Of a stretch of 17,371 nucleotides of DNA, positions 1 through 7,774 are shown in pieces (the first letter of the stretch is position 1; the number at the start of each line of letters is the position of its first letter). Position numbers and translations under genes: made by a program. Below the pieces are notes generated by a model. The model had not been told where the DNA came from. It was given only the letters and a program-made list of their open reading frames with translations, and ran no database searches. The DNA lies in contig PFDH01000037.1 in NCBI GenBank assembly GCA_002772705.1, positions 1 to 17,371 of the forward strand. The letters are read 5' to 3'. The DNA comes from Candidatus Pacebacteria bacterium CG10_big_fil_rev_8_21_14_0_10_44_11 (lineage in GTDB: Bacteria; Patescibacteriota; Microgenomatia; UBA1400; PJMF01).

Positions 1-2
1 AA

Positions 3-320
3 GCTAAGGCAATTACTTTGAGTAGTCTGCTCACTCAATCTGTCGATTTACTGAAACTAGATATTGAAGGCGCTGAGCTGGCCGTTCTGGCGGAAGCGAA
101 AGATGAACTGGCAAATGTTTCAAAGATTTTTGTTGAGTTCCATCCAACTGAAAATCAGAAATTAGAAGATTTGGAAGATTTGCTAACTGAGATTGGGTTT
201 AAAGTTACATTCTCTAAACACGGTGCTACCGTGTCAAGAGATAAAGCAACAGGGATGGTCTTGGTGGGAGCTACAAATCTATCTCATACTATTAATGAAA
301 GATCATCAATGCCGCATTAA
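3..320 (+). CDS. FkbM-family SAM-dependent methyltransferase, C-terminal part (5' end outside window)
   Basis: The reading frame is open from the first bases, so the gene starts before the window; about 105 C-terminal residues are visible. They contain DLLKLDIEGAE, the hallmark of FkbM-type methyltransferases (Methyltransf_21), where the Asp/Glu residues lie at the end of a Rossmann strand. It is followed by a helix and by IFVEFHP, the next core strand of the same fold. The family usually O-methylates sugars or small molecules, often in capsule or glycan clusters; the substrate here cannot be told. The internal TTG at base 18 is in frame but is not the real start, because the methyltransferase core must lie upstream. 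The last 15 bases overlap the 3' end of a decayed gene on the other strand. Confidence 0.75.
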   Translation, partial: AKAITLSSLLTQSVDLLKLDIEGAELAVLAEAKDELANVSKIFVEFHPTENQKLEDLEDLLTEIGFKVTFSKHGATVSRDKATGMVLVGATNLSHTINERSSMPH

Positions 321-520
321 TCCTATCTCCCATTCATCAGCCTGATCAAAATTAGACTCTTGCTCACCATCTGAAGGTATATATGCGTGAACCTTGAATT
401 TTGCCTGATGAAGTTGTTTGGCCAATTTTAGTCCACTATATTTTCTCAACGCAGAAAACTGCAAAGTGTATTCTCTTTAAATGATTGAGAGTCACCTCTG
501 TGCGCAATAATTGGGTTCAT
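306..520 (-). pseudogene. Glycerophosphodiester phosphodiesterase (GDPD) remnant
   Basis: Reading the minus strand from the ATG at 520-518 gives MNPIIAHRGDSQSF followed by KENTLCSF, then a TGA stop at 448-446. AHRG and ENT are the N-terminal active-site signature of glycerophosphodiester phosphodiesterases, which hydrolyse deacylated phospholipids to glycerol 3-phosphate and an alcohol. One base over, the frame from 452 to 306 reads on without a stop (ALRKYSGLKLAKQLHQ, then KVHAYIP) and resembles the last strand and helix of the TIM barrel. The middle of the barrel, roughly 150 residues in a normal 220-250-residue enzyme, is missing. I read this as a gene shortened by an internal deletion and shifted in frame. 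The N-terminal match is strong; the C-terminal match is weaker and from pattern alone. It lies 22 bases behind the HAD-like gene on the same strand. Confidence 0.65.
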
Positions 521-542
521 AATGACTTTTGGTTTTGGGTGA

Positions 543-1064
543 CTAGATTTCTTTTCGAGTTGAAGCACCCTCAACATTTATTAAACTTCCAATTTTATCA
601 GGCAAATTATCTATCCCAGCAAACTCTCTTACAACAATTGAAGTAATCTTTCCTTGCAACTCTGGTTTTATATGCGGAAACGTCATTTCTGATTCCCCTC
701 CAATACTTTCGCAATCGTCTTCAATCAAAATATCTGGCAATAACTCCTCAGCCACATCTTTGTAAGTTTGTCCTTCTTTTCGAAACAGCAGATTAGTAAA
801 ATCTGGAAAGCCATATTTTTCCAAAACATTTTTAACATCATTAAGTTCATCAGGTGTGGTGCGTGAAGTTAAATAACAAATTTCTGCTCCCTGAGCCATC
901 CATTTTTTCAATTTCTCAATAACATTTCCCACAGGAATGTAACTGGTAAAATCATTAATACCCTCTACCCCATTCATTGATTGCTGGACTCTTTCGGCTC
1001 TATCAACCCGAGCTCCGGCGGCGTGCATGATTGCCGTGCCTTCAGTAAAAATCAGTATCTTCAT
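543..1064 (-). CDS. HAD-like fold protein of unknown function, catalytic Asp replaced
   Basis: 173 residues. The layout is that of a small HAD-superfamily protein: strand one ends in ILIFTEGT (residues 3-10), motif II is CYLTSR (63-68), a lysine-bearing region follows (about 96-102), and motif IV is ILIEDD (112-117). In active HAD phosphatases motif I is DxDGT; here the positions read F-T-E-G-T, so the nucleophilic Asp is Phe and the acid/base Asp is Glu. Phosphatase activity by the usual mechanism therefore looks unlikely, while the late acidic pair is kept. The ATG start at 1064 sits six bases behind a TATACT box and has no Shine-Dalgarno sequence. No cap domain or membrane segment is visible. 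Assignment to the fold is inference; the function is unknown. Confidence 0.6.
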   Translation of the reverse strand: MKILIFTEGTAIMHAAGARVDRAERVQQSMNGVEGINDFTSYIPVGNVIEKLKKWMAQGAEICYLTSRTTPDELNDVKNVLEKYGFPDFTNLLFRKEGQTYKDVAEELLPDILIEDDCESIGGESEMTFPHIKPELQGKITSIVVREFAGIDNLPDKIGSLINVEGASTRKEI

Positions 1065-1070
1065 AATCGA

Positions 1071-1076
1071 AGTATA
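1071..1076 (-). promoter_or_regulatory. -10 box for the HAD-like gene (leaderless layout)
   Basis: The minus strand reads TATACT six bases before the ATG at 1064. A transcript starting about seven bases behind the box would begin at the start codon itself. A possible -35 (TTGCAG, 1096-1101) is at a long 19-base spacing. Confidence 0.45.
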
Positions 1077-1165
1077 GCAGACACTTCTCGTTAATCTGCA
1101 AAAAAGAATAATTGTCAGCTAATTACAAAGAAGTAATTATCACACGTCATGACATTGTTTTCAGT

Positions 1166-1171
1166 TATACT
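1166..1171 (+). promoter_or_regulatory. -10 box for the EamA permease gene (leaderless layout)
   Basis: TATACT lies six bases before the ATG at 1178, the same distance as in the divergent neighbour at 1071-1076. No ribosome binding site precedes the ATG. No clear -35 is seen. Confidence 0.45.
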
Positions 1172-1177
1172 ACTCCT

Positions 1178-2047
1178 ATGCTTGGGATACTCTTTGCAAT
1201 TCTATGCAGTTTTTTTGTTGCTTTCGCTACTATTTTTTTGCGCAAGAGTTATAGAGAACTACAACCTTCAATTGCTTTTCTGTTTGATGCACTTTTTGGA
1301 TTGTTAATTTGGGTACCCCTCGCTCTTTTCATGGGCATCTCTGAGTCAATGAGTTGGAATGAAGCTATATTTTATGCAATAATGTCTGCCATATTATCGG
1401 AGGCGATTGTCTTTTACGCACTCTCACATGGTGAACTTGCCGTCACAGCTACAGTATTAGCTACTTACCCTGTGTATACAGTAATCTTTTCCAGATTTCT
1501 CAACAATGAAATGCTTTCGCTAACAGTTTCACTTTTTGTATTTCTGGCAATACTAGGTAGCATCATTGCTAGTTTACCCAATCAGATTAACAAAAATGAG
1601 TTTAAACTTGAAAAAAAGATTTTGTGGCCGTTCATTGCGGCAATTGGAATTGGTCTTTCTGATACCATCTCCAAAGGTTTTATCAACAGATCAGCAGACT
1701 TCAGTTTTCTGTTTGCGTTGGGTTTTATCCAGATTCCAGTAGCGATTGCTTACCTAAGAATAGAGAAAGAGTCTCTGATCAAAGCTGTTAAAGGCGTAGT
1801 TCGACAGTTTCAAGATTATAAATTTGCTTTGCTGGGAGGCTTATTCAACATCATTGGAACTGGTTTTTTGTGGCTTAGTTTTTCTTTCGCTCCCGCTTCT
1901 ATTGCCTCCCCCATCACTGGCACAAATGGTGCTTTATCAGTCATTTTTTCGAGATTGCTTTTGAAAGAAAAACTAACAGTTCACAAATATATTGGTATTG
2001 TTTTGGCTTTCATCGGAGTTTTAGGAATTGCTGTTTTGATAAGTTGA
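1178..2047 (+). CDS. EamA/DMT-superfamily permease
   Basis: 289 residues from the ATG at 1178, the usual length for ten-helix drug/metabolite transporters. Hydrophobic segments alternate with short loops throughout, and the protein splits into two similar halves, each an EamA repeat. Typical features are the N-terminal GILFAILCSFF helix with a following FLRKS loop, EAIVFYALSHGELAV in the first half, and the C-terminal ASPITGTNGALSVIFSRLLL followed by LTVHKYIGIVLAFIGVLGI. Such permeases export or import small metabolites; the substrate cannot be deduced. An in-frame TTG at 1112 would add 22 polar residues ahead of the first helix and lacks a ribosome binding site, so the ATG behind the TATACT box is preferred. 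The gene is divergent from the HAD-like gene and convergent with the NlpC-like gene, seven bases away. Confidence 0.85.
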   Translation: MLGILFAILCSFFVAFATIFLRKSYRELQPSIAFLFDALFGLLIWVPLALFMGISESMSWNEAIFYAIMSAILSEAIVFYALSHGELAVTATVLATYPVYTVIFSRFLNNEMLSLTVSLFVFLAILGSIIASLPNQINKNEFKLEKKILWPFIAAIGIGLSDTISKGFINRSADFSFLFALGFIQIPVAIAYLRIEKESLIKAVKGVVRQFQDYKFALLGGLFNIIGTGFLWLSFSFAPASIASPITGTNGALSVIFSRLLLKEKLTVHKYIGIVLAFIGVLGIAVLIS

Positions 2048-2054
2048 GCATTTT

Positions 2055-2891
2055 TTAAACTCTCACCGCCCCAAAGAAGTTGCTATTTTTACCTGCAAAG
2101 ACTGTCGGCAATGGCACTACCTCTGTTGCCGGATCTAACTTGTTTGGCTGACTAGTAGCTTGAATTAACCACGGCATCCCAAATACATCTTTTCCCAGAA
2201 AAACTGCCATGTGCAGCGATGCCGGTTGCGTGGTGACACGAGCCTGATGAAAAAATAATACGTCTCCAACCTCAAATGGTTCTTTTTCTAAATCTATGTG
2301 CTGATACTTTTCTGAATTAGTAAAGAGCTCAAGAGAGCGATCACCCCTTGGTATAACTTTGCCCATAAATTCTGCTACCGCGTGAACCACCACCTGACAA
2401 TTAACCCCCTCCTCTGTGGCAATCCCACATAACTGGGTTAAGAAACTAACGCCTTCGGCATACCGATGCGGTCCAACCCAATCCTCTTGTCCCAATTCTG
2501 CGTCAGGCTCAGACAGTTCGGCGTCAATCACAATTCTGTTTCGCTTCTGTCCATTCTTTGATCGCCTAATGTCCCCTTCCTTCAATCCATATGGAAAGCC
2601 AGCTAGGTGAGCCAGCAATACACTGAATTGACCTTGAAAATCTAAGAATCGCTCCATCAACCAGTATTGAGAATACTGCGAAGTGTGCCATTCAGCATGA
2701 GCTTGCTCCATCAATTGCAGCTGCGCTTTTGAACCCAAATCTCCCTGACCAAAAGCAGTTTCTTTGGCTATTACTGTCCCACTGGGTACAACGCCATTTA
2801 CAACTTGGTTTTCAAGCTTAATTCCAGGGAGATCTTTTTTGGGATCTAGATTGAGAACACCCGTTAGCTTGTTTTGCTCTTTTGTTACCAT
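2055..2891 (-). CDS. NlpC/P60-like cysteine hydrolase, cytosolic
   Basis: 278 residues with no signal peptide or membrane segment. The C-terminal half has the order of an NlpC/P60 (papain-like) domain: a Cys at the start of a helix (GVNCQVVVHAVAEFMG, C165), an IPRGDRS stretch, the strand FEVGDVLFFH (206-215), a catalytic-type His in LHMAVFLGK (H227), and WLIQATS (Q244) where the third polar residue is expected. The N-terminal 140 residues, partly helical and rich in Gln and Trp (EWHTSQYSQYWLMERFLDF), are not recognised. NlpC/P60 enzymes mostly cut peptidoglycan peptides outside the cell, so a leaderless version is unusual; an amidase or acyltransferase acting in the cytosol is possible. The ATG lies inside the glyA stop region (ATGGTAA, seven-base overlap), so translation is probably coupled to glyA. 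Confidence 0.55.
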   Translation of the reverse strand: MVTKEQNKLTGVLNLDPKKDLPGIKLENQVVNGVVPSGTVIAKETAFGQGDLGSKAQLQLMEQAHAEWHTSQYSQYWLMERFLDFQGQFSVLLAHLAGFPYGLKEGDIRRSKNGQKRNRIVIDAELSEPDAELGQEDWVGPHRYAEGVSFLTQLCGIATEEGVNCQVVVHAVAEFMGKVIPRGDRSLELFTNSEKYQHIDLEKEPFEVGDVLFFHQARVTTQPASLHMAVFLGKDVFGMPWLIQATSQPNKLDPATEVVPLPTVFAGKNSNFFGAVRV

Positions 2892-4198
2892 GCAAATAAG
2901 GGAAAGTTGGCGGTCATTGTTTTGACTTCACGTTTGATCTTCAACAAAACTGGATCTTTGTCTGCTGATTTTCGAAATGCTTTCAAAAAGACCGTTCGTT
3001 CTTTCCTATCCTTGGGTAGCTGTTGTGCTGTTACGTGTTTGGCCACCTGGGCGATCCACTTAGCAATCTGGCGCATTTGCGGCTCCTTCATGCCTCGGGT
3101 AGTCACGAGGGGCGTGCCGATTCTAACACCAGACGGGTAAAAAGGCGAACCTTGCTCAGTTGGCACCGTGTTGCGGTTGGCATAAATGCCAGCTGCATCC
3201 ATGGCATAGGCCACTTGGGTGCCTAGACCAATCCCAAACTGCGTCAAGTCAATGACCATCAGGTGAGTTTCAGTGCCATCCCCAACCAGTTGTAAACCTT
3301 GCTTTTGCAGTGCTTTGGCCAATGCGTCAGCATTCTTGCGAATTTGCTTGGCATATCTTTTGAAAGCTGGTGTCGCTGCCTCAGCCGCAGCAATGGCAAT
3401 GCCGGCGGTGGTGGCGTTGTGTGGGCCGCCCTGTAATCCAGGAATAATCGCCGCATCAATTTTTTTGCCCAAATCGGGATCACGCTTCAACCCCCGTGGT
3501 GTGACCAAAATCATTGCTCCGCGCGGGCCGCGAAAAGTTTTGTGAGTGGTTGACATAATAACATCAGCGTATGGCACCGGCGACGGGTGCTCCCCCGCTA
3601 CCACCAAACCAGCAACGTGAGAAATATCAGCCATTAACCAAGCACCAACTTTGTCGGCAATTTGACGGAACTTTTTAAAGTCCAGCAGGAACGGATACGC
3701 CGTGTTTCCTGCCACAATAATTTTTGGCTTGTGTTTGAGCGCCAATGCCTCAACTTCGTCAAAATCAATTCTAGCGTCAGCTTTGACTCCATATTGAACC
3801 GATTGGTAGAAGGTACCGCTGGCCGTCACTTTTGGATGGCCGTGGGTTAAGTGCCCGCCCATCGACAACTTTAAACCCATGATTGTGTCACCAGGTTGAA
3901 GCAAAGCAAAGTAAATGGCCAAGTTGGCCGGGCTGCCGGAATATGGCTGAACATTGACATACGGCACCCCAAACAACTTTTTCACCCGCTCAATCGCCAG
4001 CAGTTCAATTTGATCGACAATTTGGTTGCCTTCATAATAGCGGCGGTTAGCATAACCCTCAGAATATTTGTTGGACAAACACGAGGCCAGCACTTTAGAA
4101 ATCTCTGGTGAAACGACGTTTTCAGAAGGAATTAAGCCAATTTTTTCTTTTTGACGCTTCTCTTCTTGTGTGATTAGTTTGAAAACTTGATCTGGCAT
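2885..4198 (-). CDS. glyA: Serine hydroxymethyltransferase
   Basis: 437 residues, slightly longer than the 415-420 of most bacterial enzymes. It interconverts serine plus tetrahydrofolate with glycine plus 5,10-methylene-tetrahydrofolate, a PLP-dependent reaction in the cytosol that supplies one-carbon units for purines and thymidylate. The PLP lysine is K220 in STTHKTFRGPRGAMI, the phosphate-binding loop is PYSGSPANLAIY (85-96), and the PLP-ring region is MADISHVAGLVVAGEHPSP (189-207). NKYSEGYANRRYYEGNQ (43-59) and VRIGTPLVTTRG are also typical. About 20 extra residues at the C terminus account for the length. The ATG is preceded by AAGG at suitable spacing. The downstream NlpC-like gene overlaps the stop. 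The divergent gene at 4279 shares the short promoter region. Confidence 0.97.
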   Translation of the reverse strand: MPDQVFKLITQEEKRQKEKIGLIPSENVVSPEISKVLASCLSNKYSEGYANRRYYEGNQIVDQIELLAIERVKKLFGVPYVNVQPYSGSPANLAIYFALLQPGDTIMGLKLSMGGHLTHGHPKVTASGTFYQSVQYGVKADARIDFDEVEALALKHKPKIIVAGNTAYPFLLDFKKFRQIADKVGAWLMADISHVAGLVVAGEHPSPVPYADVIMSTTHKTFRGPRGAMILVTPRGLKRDPDLGKKIDAAIIPGLQGGPHNATTAGIAIAAAEAATPAFKRYAKQIRKNADALAKALQKQGLQLVGDGTETHLMVIDLTQFGIGLGTQVAYAMDAAGIYANRNTVPTEQGSPFYPSGVRIGTPLVTTRGMKEPQMRQIAKWIAQVAKHVTAQQLPKDRKERTVFLKAFRKSADKDPVLLKIKREVKTMTANFPLFAW

Positions 4199-4224
4199 CC
4201 ACTACCTTTCTTGAAGTCTTGGGG

Positions 4225-4230
4225 TATAAT
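4225..4230 (+). promoter_or_regulatory. TATAAT -10 box between glyA and the 158-residue orphan
   Basis: A perfect TATAAT lies 48 bases before the ATG at 4279. Read on the other strand and shifted by one base, the same site gives TATTAT upstream of glyA, so the two divergent genes may share overlapping -10 boxes. No convincing -35 is seen on either strand. Confidence 0.4.
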
Positions 4231-4278
4231 AAGCCTATAAGTAGAAAATAGTAATTGCTAATTAATGGAGAGCATACA

Positions 4279-4755
4279 ATGCCAACACCAGAGAGTCAAT
4301 CAAATTATCCTGATCTAAATTCACAAGTTGAAGGCCAAACAAAGCCAGCTGAAGCCTTGCTCCCTCATCAGTTAGTGACTGTAGCCATAGTTAGCCCTGT
4401 CAATGAATATTTAATTTCTAACAATGTTGGCGAACCTCAATGGAATGGAGCGGGATTTAGTGCGCAAAGAATTGTCTATGATAGTGATCTGCGTTCTAGA
4501 GTTGAAGGAAAATATGACCTGGTAGTTCTTATTGTTAGAAAACCAAGTCTACCTGTATCTCAGGCAGAGCGTGTTGCTAGAGAGTTTAGAGGTTCTGGAA
4601 TCGAAGTGATGATAATTGATAATCCTATAGACCTTGGAGAGTATAAAACAGCAATTGCAGAGATTAAAGCCAAAGCAGTTGCAGTATTACAAGAGAAAAA
4701 AAGACAAACGATAGTGGTTGCTAACTCATATACTGATACTGAGAACGAATCCTAA
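4279..4755 (+). CDS. Hypothetical protein, small alpha/beta domain
   Basis: 158 residues; family not recognised. The first 28 residues are polar and low in structure (MPTPESQSNYPDLNSQVEGQ). Then hydrophobic strands alternate with helices: VTVAIVSPVN, YDLVVLIVRK and IEVMIIDNP, a Rossmann-like order. A long charged helix follows (YKTAIAEIKAKAVAVLQEKK), then a polar tail. There is no signal peptide, membrane helix or metal motif. The ATG is chosen because GGAG sits eight bases upstream; an in-frame TTG at 4255 has no such site. It stands alone on the plus strand, divergent from glyA and convergent with guaB seven bases away. Confidence 0.7.
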   Translation: MPTPESQSNYPDLNSQVEGQTKPAEALLPHQLVTVAIVSPVNEYLISNNVGEPQWNGAGFSAQRIVYDSDLRSRVEGKYDLVVLIVRKPSLPVSQAERVAREFRGSGIEVMIIDNPIDLGEYKTAIAEIKAKAVAVLQEKKRQTIVVANSYTDTENES

Positions 4756-4762
4756 ATGTTTT

Positions 4763-5839
4763 CTACGTCCTCACAATACTGTGCGGCTGAGACTCAACAA
4801 ACGCCGTTCTGGAAATTTTAATAAAGGTGGCTTTCTTTTGCAACTCTTTCAAATTTTTTGCTCCCAGATAACCTAAGCCTGCCCGCAAACCACCAATCAG
4901 CTGGTAAACATGATCTTCTAGTGATCCCCGGTGCGGTACCAAACCCTCTACCCCCTCTGGCACCAATTGCTTCGTTTTGCCCTTCTCCCACTCTTGACCA
5001 TATCGGGCGGCGCTACCCTTTTTCATGGCTGAAATTGAGCCCATCCCTCGATACGATTTAAACATTTTGCCGTTCACTTCAATCATCTGACCCGGTGACT
5101 CGTCCGTGCCCGCCAACAGAGATCCCAACATCACAGTATCTGCCCCAGCCGCCAATGCCTTAACAATATCACCACTGGTTTTGATGCCACCGTCGGCAAT
5201 GATGTAACCACCGGTCTCTTTGGCCGCTCTGACCCCTTCAACTACCGCGCTCAGCTGCGGCACGCCCATGCCAGACATCACCCGAGTGGTACAAATTGAA
5301 CCCGGCCCCATGCCAACTTTGACCGCCGCCGCCCCAGCTTTAAACAGCGCCAAGGCGCCATCATAGGTTGCCACATTGCCAGCTATCACTTCAACTTTTG
5401 GAAACTGCTTTTTAATGTGTTTAATCGCTGCTATCACGTTTTTGGTGTGACCATGAGCACTGTCAATACAAATTTCTTTGGCTCCAGCTTTAACTAAGGC
5501 TTTGACTCGCTCCTCAAAGTCAGCACCAACCCCCACCGCCACCCCAACTTTATCAGTATGTTTCAAAACTTGTTTCAACTCAGCCGCCTGACCCTCCACC
5601 GAAAAATTGCGATGAATAATACCATAGCCACCCAGTTGAGCCAACGCAATCGCCATTTTAGCCTCGCAGACCGTATCCATTGGCGAAGCTACAAGCGGAA
5701 TCCCCAACTTAATAGTTTTGGTCAAATTAGTCGAAACATCTGTTTGCGAAGGTGTAATGTCAGAATAATTAGGCAATAATAAAACGTCGTCATAGGTCAG
5801 ATACTCTTGGAGGCTAGCTAGCTCTTGAGCGGTGAACAT
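4763..5839 (-). CDS. guaB: IMP dehydrogenase without CBS (Bateman) domains
   Basis: 358 residues against about 490 for the usual enzyme. It oxidises IMP to XMP with NAD+, the committed step to GMP. The catalytic loop is GPGSICTTR with the nucleophilic Cys at 183; the substrate-phosphate region is [23 protein letters not shown] is present; and the flap has the Arg-Tyr dyad (R279-Y280) followed by [12 protein letters not shown]. These flap and YRGMGS signatures separate it from GMP reductase, which has a similar length. The two CBS domains normally sit between the [15 protein letters not shown] helix and VGVAVGVG; here only a few residues (about 94-98) join these, so the regulatory module is cleanly absent. 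AAGGG precedes the ATG. It lies 28 bases behind guaA on the same strand, so the two are probably co-transcribed. Confidence 0.95.
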   Translation of the reverse strand: MFTAQELASLQEYLTYDDVLLLPNYSDITPSQTDVSTNLTKTIKLGIPLVASPMDTVCEAKMAIALAQLGGYGIIHRNFSVEGQAAELKQVLKHTDKVGVAVGVGADFEERVKALVKAGAKEICIDSAHGHTKNVIAAIKHIKKQFPKVEVIAGNVATYDGALALFKAGAAAVKVGMGPGSICTTRVMSGMGVPQLSAVVEGVRAAKETGGYIIADGGIKTSGDIVKALAAGADTVMLGSLLAGTDESPGQMIEVNGKMFKSYRGMGSISAMKKGSAARYGQEWEKGKTKQLVPEGVEGLVPHRGSLEDHVYQLIGGLRAGLGYLGAKNLKELQKKATFIKISRTAFVESQPHSIVRT

Positions 5840-5867
5840 GGATCCCTTTCTTTAGATTGATACCCGT

Positions 5868-7769
5868 TTATTCCCATTCAGTGGTGCCTGGCGGTTTTGA
5901 CGTTAAGTCATAGCAAACCCGGGCAATTCCGGACACCTGAGCCAGAATTTTTTCAACCATTGTTTGTAAAACTTCCTCTGGCAGCTCCATTCCAGGAATG
6001 GCCGGTACCCCGGTCATAAAATCATTAGTAATCATGGTTCGAATGGCAATTGACCGGGCGTCTTTTATGCCAAATGAAAGTGGTAACAACACTACCGGCA
6101 CCTGGCTAATTGTCTTCATTAGCTGGTGTTTTAACAATAATTTGTTAACGATGGCGTCAGCTTGCCTGAGTTGAGCAAGAGTCTTGAGATTGACAAAAGT
6201 TGGGGTAATTTCTTCAACTTTGACCAATCTTTTTTTTCCAAAGAAAAAAGCCACTCTATTAACAGCATGGACTGTTTTAGGAATGGCTCTGGCCAATTTA
6301 ATTAGAGCTGCCCAATCGGGCTTAACTTGACAGGTAATCCCCGCTAAATAGCTATAACTTCTGCCATCGCCTTGCACCCCAACCGTTCTGATTGGCAGCA
6401 GTCTGACTTGATACTTTTCAGTCGAAAATTTATCAATCTGCTTATTAATTTTGGCAAAGTCTGGGGTTTTGTACGGTTTTGTGGCCGCCAAAATTCTAAT
6501 CCCCAATCCCGGTCCCGGAAACGGTTGCCGCCAAACCAAACTTTCGCTCAACCCCAACCCCGTTGCCAACTCCCTAACCTCATCTTTGTGATACTCACTC
6601 AACGGTTCAATCACTCTGCCCTGTGCCCGCAACTGCCGCACCAAAAAGGTATCGTTGTGGTGCGTTTTAATGGTCTGGGCTTTGCTGCTGACCAGACTGG
6701 AAGCACTTTCAATTAAATCCGGCCGGAGCGATCCCTGAGCCAAAATCACCTCGGCAGAATCTAGTCCCAGGTTAATGATGGCTTGTTGCGCCACTCTAAC
6801 AAAGGTATCACCAATGATTTTGCGTTTTTGTTCTGGATCGGTCACTCGGTTGAGAGGTAGCGTTTGCGTGCCGTCAATTGTTGTTGTCGCCGTCAGAAAT
6901 ATGTTTTTCGCCTTAATCACTTTCAAGTTTAGACCAAGCTTTCTCAGGGCTCGCTCAACTTCGGCACTTTCATTTTTTCTCATCAAACCGGTGTCGATGT
7001 GAATGGCGTAAATCTGATCAGCACTCAGGGCTTTGGCTAACAGGGCGGCGCAGGTAGTCGAGTCAACTCCACCACTCAACAAAATTAAGACTTTTTTTAT
7101 CCCCACCCGCTGCCGAATATATTCAATCGCTTTCTCTTCTCTATCTTCAATACTAAACGTAGGTGACAGGCCAGCAATTCCAAATAAAAAGTTGGAGAGC
7201 ATCTTTTTGCCATTCAGCGTCAAATCAACTTCTGGATGAAACTGAACGCCATAAATTTTTTTCTCAACATTTTCGATGGCGGCTATCAGTCCGTCAGATC
7301 GCCCAATTACCTTGAAACCAGTGCCAACCAAGTCAACCGAGTCGCCATGGGTCATCAACACCATTTCAGTCTTGGACAAACCCTTAAACAATTCTGAGTC
7401 AATCTTCAACGCCACTTCGCATAGGCCGTCTTCTCTTCTCCGCTTCTTTTTAACACTCCCACCCGCTACAAAATTCATCAGCTGCATACCATAACAAATA
7501 CCCAAAATCGGCTTGCCAAGGGTAAAAATTGCCGAGCTAACCCGAGGGGCAGCAGCGCTGTAAACGCTTTCTGGCCCACCAGAAATAATAAAAGCCGCAT
7601 ATCGCTTTAAGGTCTGAGTTGACGCATCAAGCGGTATCAACTCTGACTGCACCGCTAGCTCGCGTACCCGCCGAACAATTAATTTACCGTACTGTGCTCC
7701 GGCATCAAGAATTGCTACAGACTGGGTTTGAGCAATATTGCTAAAAAATTGTGGTTTGAGAGGCTCCAT
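5868..7769 (-). CDS. guaA: GMP synthase (glutamine-hydrolysing), long eukaryote-like form
   Basis: 633 residues against about 515-525 for typical bacterial GuaA. It aminates XMP to GMP with ATP and glutamine. The N-terminal class I glutaminase domain (about 17-200) has Cys92 in GICYGMQ and H178/E180 in QFHPEV. The ATP pyrophosphatase domain follows, with the P-loop LLSGGVDSTT (230-239). The C-terminal dimerisation region is enlarged: after LPIRTVGVQGDGRSYSY it runs through PDWAALIKLARAIP, TPTFVNLKTLAQLRQAD and IRTMITNDFMTGVPAIPG to the end DLTSKPPGTTEWE. From memory this follows the human GMPS C terminus closely. An extended -10 box lies five bases before the ATG, suggesting a leaderless transcript covering guaA and guaB. 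The HD-domain gene ends 32 bases upstream on the same strand. Confidence 0.96.
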   Translation of the reverse strand: MEPLKPQFFSNIAQTQSVAILDAGAQYGKLIVRRVRELAVQSELIPLDASTQTLKRYAAFIISGGPESVYSAAAPRVSSAIFTLGKPILGICYGMQLMNFVAGGSVKKKRRREDGLCEVALKIDSELFKGLSKTEMVLMTHGDSVDLVGTGFKVIGRSDGLIAAIENVEKKIYGVQFHPEVDLTLNGKKMLSNFLFGIAGLSPTFSIEDREEKAIEYIRQRVGIKKVLILLSGGVDSTTCAALLAKALSADQIYAIHIDTGLMRKNESAEVERALRKLGLNLKVIKAKNIFLTATTTIDGTQTLPLNRVTDPEQKRKIIGDTFVRVAQQAIINLGLDSAEVILAQGSLRPDLIESASSLVSSKAQTIKTHHNDTFLVRQLRAQGRVIEPLSEYHKDEVRELATGLGLSESLVWRQPFPGPGLGIRILAATKPYKTPDFAKINKQIDKFSTEKYQVRLLPIRTVGVQGDGRSYSYLAGITCQVKPDWAALIKLARAIPKTVHAVNRVAFFFGKKRLVKVEEITPTFVNLKTLAQLRQADAIVNKLLLKHQLMKTISQVPVVLLPLSFGIKDARSIAIRTMITNDFMTGVPAIPGMELPEEVLQTMVEKILAQVSGIARVCYDLTSKPPGTTEWE

Positions 7770-7774
7770 AAATA

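Noticed and set aside
446..448. TGA read as glycine (recoded CPR code), making the GDPD remnant continuous
   Set aside because: The frame past this TGA meets a TAA five codons later, and other genes (for example the permease at 2047) end normally in TGA.
4763..5839. Reading the 358-residue enzyme as GMP reductase (guaC), which has the same length
   Set aside because: It has the IMP dehydrogenase flap (Arg-Tyr, QLVPEGVEG), the YRGMGS motif and sits next to guaA.
6372..6716. A 114-residue plus-strand frame inside guaA, and similar frames inside glyA, guaB, the HD gene and dnaB
   Set aside because: All are antisense shadows of strongly supported genes, without ribosome binding sites or protein-like composition.
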